Of a DNA stretch of 64,000 bases, positions 56,011 through 64,000 are shown in pieces. The notes beneath the pieces are model-generated. The model had not been told where the DNA came from. It was given only the letters and a program-made list of their open reading frames with translations, and did not search any database. The DNA is taken from the NCBI GenBank assembly GCA_963971285.1, contig OZ020251.1, forward strand, positions 2,294,001-2,358,000. The letters run 5' to 3'. A program made the position numbers and the translations under genes. How positions within the stretch are numbered: the first letter of the stretch is position 1; each line of letters begins with the position of its first letter. The stretch comes from Astropecten irregularis (taxonomy: Eukaryota; Echinodermata; Asteroidea; Paxillosida; Astropectinidae).

Positions 56011-56630
56011 GCATGAGTATATAAAGTGAAACATAAAACTCGGCTGCTTCTAATTATGTAAATATCAAACACGCACGAAGCAACCTCTTCACAAATTATC
56101 AGATTTGCCGTGCCATTGGCCTACCTATTGCATTCGCCTAATAGGTTTCATATTAATTTACAACCATCAGTAACGCTAATGACATTAAATCATCGCCCAT
56201 GATCAAGTTCTTGATCACCGTAAGCATAGAAGCTTGGCGTCGCACATCGCCTCGCCCTGACGCCCATGGCTTGAAGTTAGCATCTTGAATCTTCTAATGA
56301 CCCTATCGAGTCGCTCGACTTGGCATTAGAGTTAGACTCCACAGCGCTTAATCGCATAACACAGTGCAATGTGCAACCATCTATAATAAAATGTCGCCTG
56401 TAACGAAAGAGAGAAGGGAAAATCAGCAAGATTCAATTATAGAAAACTGTCTTCAGCAGAAACGCCAAAGGGTAACATGTTTAAGTTTGTAGTTGAGTGA
56501 CCATGTAAAGTTGTTTCTTAATGGAACATCTGTAGGGAAAACAACTGTTTTGAAGCATGTAATTTAATCTGGAAGAGTTTTACTTTAATATCCCCTACTT
56601 TCCCTTGAATCCCTTCAACATCTCTTGTAT

Positions 56631-56996
56631 TTAAAGGAAATAATCATACTTTGGTTTTTGTCAAAGGAATTCAGATTCATGGGCAAAAATATTAAGAAAG
56701 ACACAGTAACAGTCATCTGTGAAATTTCCAGCCCCATACGGTGTCCACGTTTTGAGAAAACAGTGAAAATGCTCACGGTATTTTTAAATATTTTCAAGGG
56801 ATTTTGCGTCTTTCGAAGATCAAAATTGTGTTGGATAAATTGGTTTGACTCTTTTTTGGATTTATGCAGCATTGCAGACAGAAACATTTTAACGGTATGT
56901 TTCTGCACCATCATCATCTTCATATCCTGTAAGTTATAGGTAAATATGTGGAGATTTCTGTTTCGGTATGATACCAAAGTAGGATACTACCTTTAA
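56631..56996. mobile_element. TTAAAGGTA-type MITE (copy 5)
   Basis: TTAAAGGAAATAATCATACT to AAGTAGGATACTACCTTTAA. Overlapping frames on both strands (56615-56977 minus, 56625-56939 plus) come from the palindromic inside. Confidence 0.8.
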
Positions 56997-57224
56997 AGGT
57001 GAAGATAAAATGTCTGCATTCCATTGAAAACAATTTATTATAGTCGTCCTATTCTGTTGCTCAATTAACACTTAACGAATTCTAAACATTTGCATTAAAT
57101 GCTCATTTAGTTCAGCTCGACACAGTTCCAGGCAAACTAAATTTGTCCCAAATTTTGCAAATGGAAAGAAAATGTTCAGCGGATCCACGACAGACGGATT
57201 CCTTTGTGGGTAGTCGTTGCCGTG

Positions 57225-57290
57225 ACAACAATTCTCCCAAGTACATCATGTACTTGGGAGAATTATTTTTTTGCCTCAAGTTGAGGCAAA
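57225..57290. other. Two adjacent short-loop hairpins
   Basis: ATTCTCCCAAGTACA and TGTACTTGGGAGAAT pair perfectly over 15 bp with a TCA loop at about 57229-57261. It is followed by TTTGCCTCAA/TTGAGGCAAA, a 10-bp stem around one base (about 57270-57290). Function unknown. Confidence 0.7.
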
Positions 57291-57506
57291 CAAATAAGCC
57301 TCATTGTGGTCTTAAGGGAGGAAGAATTTGCTTGATGGAAATCCTGCATCCCTCCAATTACCATGCAGACTCATGTTCACGATGTCGTTTCGCACACAGT
57401 GGTACATCATGGGTATACCCAACAATATGCAGTCGCATTATTCATATTGCGCGATGCTGTTTTTCCAAGTTAAAGGCCGCATCCTTTAGGACTGGAGTGG
57501 TCGATT

Positions 57507-57646
57507 TCATCACGAAGCCCTGCGATCGATCGTAACTCACGAGTTACGAAGGATAACCCATCGTATTATACGTAAGGCTGCAATGCATCTTACGTCCTAC
57601 GATTGATAGTAAGTTACGATGAGTTTAGTGAATTTGACCCCAGGTC
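57507..57646. mobile_element. TTTCACGAAGCCCT-family MITE (copy 5)
   Basis: GATTTCATCACGAAGCCCTGCG to GATGAGTTTAGTGAATTTGAC, with GCTGCAATGCATCTTACGTC inside. It forms the end of the 130-codon frame at 57143-57535, which argues against that frame being a gene. Confidence 0.8.
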
Positions 57647-57649
57647 CCT

Positions 57650-59020
57650 TGAGTTTCCATACTTATGTTTGTGTTCTTGATGGGAGTAAGCATACGCCAA
57701 TTGAAGGGTCGTGGCATCTGAAGTCTGGTACCCTGAGGCAGAGATAATTGACTATAGAGTCTCTGTATATTAATCGGCAGTCTGGCCCCTCCAACTCATA
57801 ATATATTCACGCACTCGGGGTGTTTTTATTCGCGGGAAAATTGTTGGGGATCGACTACTTGACAGTCCTGAAATCTAGGCGATGGAAACTGAAACTAAAC
57901 TTGATGAAATTACGCCTTGACTGTACCAAATACGTGTATCATGTCACTCCCGCAGAGCCAAATTTCATAGGATGTGCTGTCGTGATATTACCTCAAGTGC
58001 AAGAGGCGCAATCTCACCCGAGTACCAGTCAAAAGCAATATACATTAAATGGAAGATTGCCTGGTAACCAGGTCTGTGGAATACGGAGCCTCTGTTCAAA
58101 ATCAACATCCATGTTGGCTAACGTATATCGCATATCGAGATAAACTGTCAAGTATATGGAATCGAAATAGCGCATTGATTTTATGGTTTGTTCTTCCAGG
58201 CAAGCAGTAGACCTACATGTAGTCCCTCTCGATGTGCACCTGCGTTTCAGTATTACATTCAACCATTTATCTCAAGAAGCAACATGAAGGAGGATGGATT
58301 TGGAGCCAGCATTTTGTAGCCTCAGCTGCTCAGGATCTGGGGTGGATTGAAGCTCTCACAGGATGTTCATCTAATCACCAAACCTTCCCAAAAATAAGAC
58401 CAATGCCTCCAGCCATCCTACCTTCCGGGACCGTCTGAGAAGCCAGCTTCCAAAAATTGAAAAAAAATTATGTTTTCGTCAGTTTCGAATCATAAAAGAA
58501 AGACAATTCGGTCGATTTCACACACTATTCCGGAGACGTGGGAAGACGTTCGTTTCAGATATGAGACCGGTGTACTGGGAAGGTGGGAATTGCTGCCAAG
58601 CTTGCAACAGTAACCCCAAACCGCCAGGTAATTTGGTTCCCTGGTGAGCCTGTAAGTAAATACCCGCCGTGGTACTCGCAGAGCTGCGTGTGGGATCATT
58701 TTTTATGAGGTGGAGGGCTGGAGGCTGTGGTACATACAATCCTCAGCTACAGGTAGAAATACACCTGCCCCACTTATTATCATCACAAGGTGAAGTGTTT
58801 ATGATTGAATGTCAAGAACACTTAGCCTCGGGAATTAAAATTAATTCTGTGTTGTATACAATGAACCCAACTGAATGATAAATCAAAGTTAGGCTTCCAA
58901 GTCCTGACTTTTGTGCACTAAGCCACTAGTATATAATGCTCGGAATATTCAAGCATTCACGTCAACAGGCTGCCATCTTAGAGGCTAGAATGACGGAACA
59001 CTACTTGCCTCTTCGAAGCC
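57650..59020. other. No gene supported
   Basis: Frames at 57820-58143, 58029-58262 and 58518-58739 lack recognised domains. CCCGAGTACCAGTC...TGGTAACCAGG at 58017-58075 resembles 18840-18885 and 60056-60125, a low-copy repeat of unclear limits. Confidence 0.4.
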
Positions 59021-59024
59021 ATGC

Positions 59025-59205
59025 TTGAGGCTAGGCTTGGGACTTATTACTCTACCTCCATTTTAGGCCCACAAAACGAAATGAATGGATTAGGCCACAT
59101 GACGAACCTGGAGAAAGGCTCCGGTTTCACCATGTATCTCAAACCCTTAATTTCATTTAGGACACAAAATGGAGGTAGCAAAATAAATCCCAAGCCTAGC
59201 CTCAA
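59025..59205. mobile_element. MITE with TTGAGGCTAGGCTTGGGA ends (copy 1)
   Basis: 181 bp with inverted ends of about 39 bp (TTGAGGCTAGGCTTGGGACT...CTCCATTT and its inverse). The inside has GGCCCACAAAACGAAATGAA and GGCCACATGACGAACC. A relative at 63340-63510 carries a satellite at its left end. Confidence 0.88.
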
Positions 59206-60970
59206 TCTTCGTTTCATACCTCCAAGGTTTCAAAGAGGTACCATGTTAATTCTGTGAGCTTTCTTTTATTGATCTCAGTGGCCGAGCGAGGGCGCCCTAC
59301 GCCAGTGATGTCATTAATGTTGTTGAGGTCTGTTGACTTTGTCGCCATCTTTGGAGATAAGATTTGGTCCAACGTGGATTCTATCTGATTGTATTCTTAT
59401 GAATAATCTGCGAGTGCATTGCGTCCATTTACTGATATAACCTGGCACACTGTCACAAGTCATACCCTAACTTGCAGATCATTGCTTTAAAATTAGCATA
59501 CACCCTATCGAGTTACATTATTATTTATGGTCCTCCCTACGCATACATAATGCCATGACTCTACACCATAAATAAACTTGGACATATTTCACTATCCCAC
59601 TGGCAGTCTATATAGGAAAAGGGCCTGCGTATGGTGTTGTGAGTGACATTTCTCTTATCACCATACCGATGGCGAGGTCCGTCTTTGCAAATTAGCGAAT
59701 TCCAAATTGGCGAACCCAGCGGTTGTCAAAGCAGGTGCACATGTCTGAATCACGTCTGCATTGGTCATACAAAGGTTGTGCCTGAGACCAGTAAACATAA
59801 CCTTTCTTGAAAGATTTGAGGCTTTGCCTGGTGACAAACCAAACCACATAACCTTTCTGGTGAAGAGTAGACTTTTCCATAATTTTGTTATTTCCAATTT
59901 TACTGGGAGTAGGCGTATAGCAGTGTGTTATATTTAGACCTACAGTATGGCAATGTACACATTATTATTTTTATCAGACCCAAATTCGTGGAGCTGTTAG
60001 ACATAGTAAATTATGTTGTCTTAATGGCATCTGTTCATGCAAGGTAAATATTAGCAGAGTACCAGTTGCAAGCATCGTTTGTTTCGTGAGATTTTGCTTG
60101 GTAACTCTTTCTGGTATCAGCAAACACATTCGTACGTGGTAAATTATTATATGATAGCCGCCCCACACAATTTGGCATTTAAAATTTAATTTCAAAACGT
60201 ATTTCACATAGCCACGTGATTGTGTCTTTAATTTTGAAAATACGTATGCAGTATGGGAATTCATTGTGTGACGTCACATAAATAGCGCCCTCTCGTGCCT
60301 TTACATCAATATAAGAAAAAGGTGTAAATATTATCAAATGAGATAGCTTCAGCGTCCATGCTACAAGGAACCTCAACATGCTTTTAATACTAAAGAGACA
60401 TTGATAGACGTACACGAAGCGTATACGTTTCCAATGTGATATTCAATTCAATTGGCCTTTAACAGTCAGGCAATGGCGATTAGTGGCTCTCTGTGTGAAG
60501 TACATTAGCGTCCCAAGGAGTGTAGTATGCTTGGTATGCGACCTATAAGCCACTACAGATACATGTATACAGATACCAATGCAGTATAGTGCATGCAGTT
60601 CAAGATTGATGCACGTTGATATCTTATTTGATAGATTGCGGTCTGCTATGCTAACGACCCTGTGTGCTCTGTTGGCGCTTTGAGTTAATAAAATGGAACT
60701 GTTTTTGTTTTTAAAGGAATGCACTTTCATGATCGTTGTAAATCAATACTGTCATTAATGGTTTTGTTGGTCAGGCCAATTAATTAGCTGAACAATCGCA
60801 GTGTTTACATAGAGAGAAAAAATACCCAAGAAAATATACATACCTGCATGACAGTGGTACTGATGCCGCAGTTTAATATTCAGGTGAAAAAAATCACTGA
60901 AAATGTTAAACAAACCCTTGCCGTTTGATGTCCAGTTATGGAGGCTGTCCTTCCTCGATGGTTCAGTTGC
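59206..60970. other. Intergenic, no gene supported
   Basis: AT-rich. Short frames only (up to 96 codons at 59974-60264, minus), none with a recognised domain. Confidence 0.4.
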
Positions 60971-60971
60971 T

Positions 60972-61334
60972 TTAAAGGTATAATACATGATTGGTAAAGG
61001 TCCCAGAACAGCACTCACAGTTAGGCTGATCCAGCATGTAGGCCTGCATGAAAAAAAAACCCAGTGAAAATTTGAGCTCAATCGGACATCTTTGTCACGA
61101 GAAAATAGCGAAAACCCGACTCAATGTTTCTTACAAAACATTGAATTATTTTGATCTTACCCCGAGATCAAAACTGTTTTCGGCCTTTGTTTTACTAATT
61201 TCTGGATAAATACACTATTTCAGGCGGACATATTTTAACAGTATGTTTCTACCATCTTCACATGCTGTAAGTTATACGTAAATCTGTGAACATTTCTGTT
61301 TGTGTATGTTACCAATCCTGTACTGTACCTTTAA
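60972..61334. mobile_element. TTAAAGGTA-type MITE (copy 6)
   Basis: TTTAAAGGTATAATACATGA to CCTGTACTGTACCTTTAAA; the inner GAAAATAGCGAAAACC and GATCAAAACTGTTTTCGG match the copy at 47300. Confidence 0.75.
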
Positions 61335-61339
61335 AAACA

Positions 61340-62970
61340 GTCGAGCGTGCAGTGAGATAATTTGGCGGCCATTAAATTGGCTCGTTGCGCTTGGGTGCTG
61401 CAGAAGCTACGGGCCTAATATCTTTGCGTAATGTTGGATATATCTTAGCCTCGGAGGTCGTCCTCTCGTTTTGTCTGAATGTCAGAAGTCAAACACATCA
61501 TTTATTAGATCGATGGGCGTGGCTGTTGGTATGGCGACAAAAAGGGCAGGGTGGTATCAGTCGAGGCGTAATAACCTGCTTCGGAATGACGTTGTATTGG
61601 TTTTAAACTGCTCCTTGCTTACATCTTCAAGTAGATATCCCAATACCTTTATTGATTCGGTAGTCTAACTTTAAGATTTAAGATTGTGGAATGATTTTTA
61701 GATTCATTTGTTAACATCCATTGTCATTTTTTCCCCAATTGAATGTGAATTCTTGTGAAAATACGTATCTTAAAACTGATGTTTCTATGTGTTCTGAAAG
61801 TAAAAGTAAAGCAGCACCAATAATTTCGTTTTGATTGAAGCATGCATTCGATCGAGCATGTGCCTTGGAGTTACTTTGTGTATCCTGTCATCCGATATAA
61901 TTATGGAGGATTTGTTACTGTATTATATATATTATGTTGTTTAGGTTTGGGGACTTTAACTGCAATTAATATTTGCCGATGAGAGGAGGAATGTCAGGAA
62001 CCAGTCTCAACTGGTTCCCCGTCAACCAGTACGTCATTAATTGGCTGGTGTCAGCGAGCAGGGTACCACATTGTCAGGTGTCCGACCCTCAGGGCGCAGT
62101 ACGACCGTATCATTACAGTTCACATGATAAATGATACTTGTAATACGGGATGAACATGTACGTGCAGGATCGGGATGCATGGATGATGTATGCTCTTTCA
62201 GTCCTTCTCGAGATGCACAGCCAAACGTATGACCATTTAAAGACACGAGTTCTCCTTCTAACTTTTCCAGATGTTTCACCCATGCAGGGAGGACACGTGA
62301 CTGCGTCCTCCCTCTCAGTTAAAACCGCGCCCATTGTGGCAATGTATGTGAGATGGTCGTCTTTATGAACGTTTCACCCGCTTAAATTTTGGAACATTTG
62401 CCACTCGTATTCAAACAGTTTTAACGCATGCTCAGTTTCATATGGTCGTTTGTGTTCGAAAATGTTCCCAAAAAATTCCAAAGACCAACATTTGCCATAC
62501 TTCATCCTCAAAGACAAGACATAAATTGTATTCCAAGATTGCACAAAATAGTACAGTTTATGAAGAATTTTCGTCATTTTTAACGACTGCCAAAGCCATG
62601 ACGACCTAATGAATATCAGTCGGAGTCAATGCACATGCCTGATCCTTCTATCAAATCCCCCGATTACAAAGCTCTGAACCATACGGTCATTTTTCCTAAT
62701 GACACCGGGGCTGGCCTAAGGTTGTCACATGGCGTATTTGGAAGAAACTCGATACTGCTATGTATATTAAAACGGTGTTGCATTACATATTGACCTTTCT
62801 GTGAATCATCTCCAAATTGGAGATTCATTGCATGCACGCGTGGTGATCCAGTACGTACATGTACGCCATCAGAATACGTATACAGATAATGCAGGGACTA
62901 TACCTGATAGGTATACCAAACAGGACAGGCAACGCCAATGTGAACTCACGAATTAAAGCCACCTTTACGA
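61340..62970. other. Intergenic, no gene supported
   Basis: Frames of up to 80 codons without recognised domains (61385-61606, 62037-62279 and others). A CAGTCTCAACTGGTTCCC palindrome-like patch lies near 62000. Confidence 0.4.
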
Positions 62971-62975
62971 GATTA

Positions 62976-63345
62976 AAGGCTTGAGACTATAGGCTTGAGA
63001 CTATAGGCTTGGGACTATAGGCTTGAGACTATAGGCTTGAGACTATAGTCTTGAGACTATAGGCTTGAGACTTTAGGCTTGAGACTATAGGCTTGAGACT
63101 ATGCTTGAGACTATAGGCTTGAGACTATGCTTGAGACTATAGGCTTGAGACTATAGGCTTGAGACTATAGGCTTGAGACTACAGGCTTGAGACTATAGGC
63201 TTGAGACTATTGGCTTGAGACTATGCTTGAGACTATAGGCTTGAGACTATAGGCTTGAGACTATAGGCTTGGGATTATAGGCTTGGGACTATAGGCTTGG
63301 GACTATAGGCTTGAGACTATAGGCTTGAGACTATAGGCTTGGGAC
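62976..63345 (+). repeat. 14-bp GGCTTGAGACTATA satellite
   Basis: About 26 head-to-tail copies of GGCTTGAGACTATA, with GGGACTATA variants at 63005 and 63265-63305 and several shortened units (GAGACTATGCTT). It joins directly to the MITE-like sequence at 63340-63510. Confidence 0.95.
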
Positions 63346-63510
63346 TTATTTCGCTACCGCCATTTGAAGCCCACAAAACGAAACGATGGGTTTAGGCCAC
63401 ATGACGAAGCCGAAGAAAGACTCCAGATTCGCCATGTATCTCAAGCCCTTCATTTCATTTAGGACACAAAATGGCAGAGCAAAATAAATCCCAAGCCTGG
63501 CCTCAAGCCT
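63340..63510. mobile_element. MITE with TTGAGGCTAGGCTTGGGA ends (copy 2), satellite-linked
   Basis: GGCTTGGGACTTATTTCGCT, GCCCACAAAACGAAACGATG, GGCCACATGACGAAGCC and the end AAATAAATCCCAAGCCTGGC CTCAAG. Colinear with 59025-59205. The outermost left TTGAGGCTA is replaced by the satellite. Confidence 0.85.
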
Positions 63511-64000
63511 CATTTTGCAAAGGCCTTGGATTCAAGAATTGTTCAAACACGACCCGCCCCTATTCTTATTCTTTTCCTGACGCTTGGTGGCGCTCCCCAA
63601 ATCAACCTGACAGTAGAATGTACGGTAGACCAATGTCTCCATCCGGCCCCAAAAAAGGTTTAAATTCCTTAACACGGTGGCCTAACAATCTTACACTGTA
63701 CGTTCAAGCCATGCGTGTTGAAACTCTAAAGCAGTATTGCGTGAATTTCCCATAGGTCAGTTTCATTATTAAACGTAATTACTAAATTAATGGGAATGGG
63801 TCATTAGGGAGACTTTCTCATCGGGTCGTGCACAAACTTTACTTACCTATTTCTAAACAGCCCCCAAACCAATGAACTTGAAATTGACATACATGTATAT
63901 TCATATTGAGAGCATTCTCTGTCTTCTATTAAAATATGGACAATAAAAATATGTCTTCAAAATAAAAGGTAGCTGGTATAATAGGGAGACACCAAAAAGT
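63511..64000. other. Right edge, no feature seen
   Basis: ORF 63471-63755 starts inside the MITE and has no recognised domain. AT-rich to the window end. Confidence 0.4.

Noticed and set aside
57143-57535. A 130-codon frame, candidate small gene
   Set aside because: It crosses two hairpins and ends inside a MITE; no domain is recognised.

Overview
The window is animal nuclear DNA. Genes are split into many short exons with GT-AG introns, intergenic DNA is AT-rich, and miniature transposons, tRNA-derived repeats and minisatellites are dense. Protein similarity and repeat style suggest an invertebrate deuterostome, most likely an echinoderm (sea star or relative). That assignment is inference; nothing here fixes the species.

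Three genes can be rebuilt exon by exon, with reading frame kept across every junction. (1) Plus strand, 2064-13332: a kinesin-8 of the KIF18A/KIF18B type, 20 coding exons, 1158 residues, with a 5' UTR exon and a promoter upstream that looks like a cell-cycle (CCAAT plus CHR) promoter. (2) Minus strand, 18579-32822: a fatty acyl-CoA reductase (FAR1/FAR2 type), 13 exons plus a start codon that appears to be the last codon of a distal first exon, 520 residues. (3) Plus strand, 34000-40108: CCDC91 (p56, a GGA-binding trans-Golgi accessory protein), 10 exons, 540 residues. The kinesin and FAR genes converge. FAR and CCDC91 are head to head across about 1.1 kb, which probably holds both promoters. 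FAR2 and CCDC91 are also neighbours in human, so this may be an ancient linkage.

Layout: 1-1123 is a fold-back element with terminal inverted repeats and inverted minisatellites. 1330-1977 is the kinesin promoter and 5' UTR. 2064-13332 is the kinesin gene, with several MITEs and a 60-bp repeat array in its introns. 13333-18578 is intergenic, with tRNA-like repeats, MITEs and a 124-bp higher-order minisatellite ending beside the FAR stop codon. 18579-32950 is FAR, whose introns carry an 87-bp tandem array, MITEs and tRNA-like repeats. 34000-40108 is CCDC91, including an intron made almost wholly of a hexanucleotide repeat. 40109-64000 has no gene I can support. It holds MITEs, tRNA-like repeats, nested insertions, a TTGA-type satellite, a 14-bp satellite at 62.98-63.35 kb, and one possible noncoding first exon near 49.6 kb.

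The most informative non-gene content is the transposon record. Insertions into tandem arrays or into older repeats give readable target-site duplications: 5 bp at 20.2 kb, and 6 bp at 6.7 and 52.1 kb. One satellite seems to have grown from a MITE end. A dispersed tRNA-like module sits inside short inverted flanks instead of having a normal SINE tail. No CRISPR, operon or prokaryotic feature is present.
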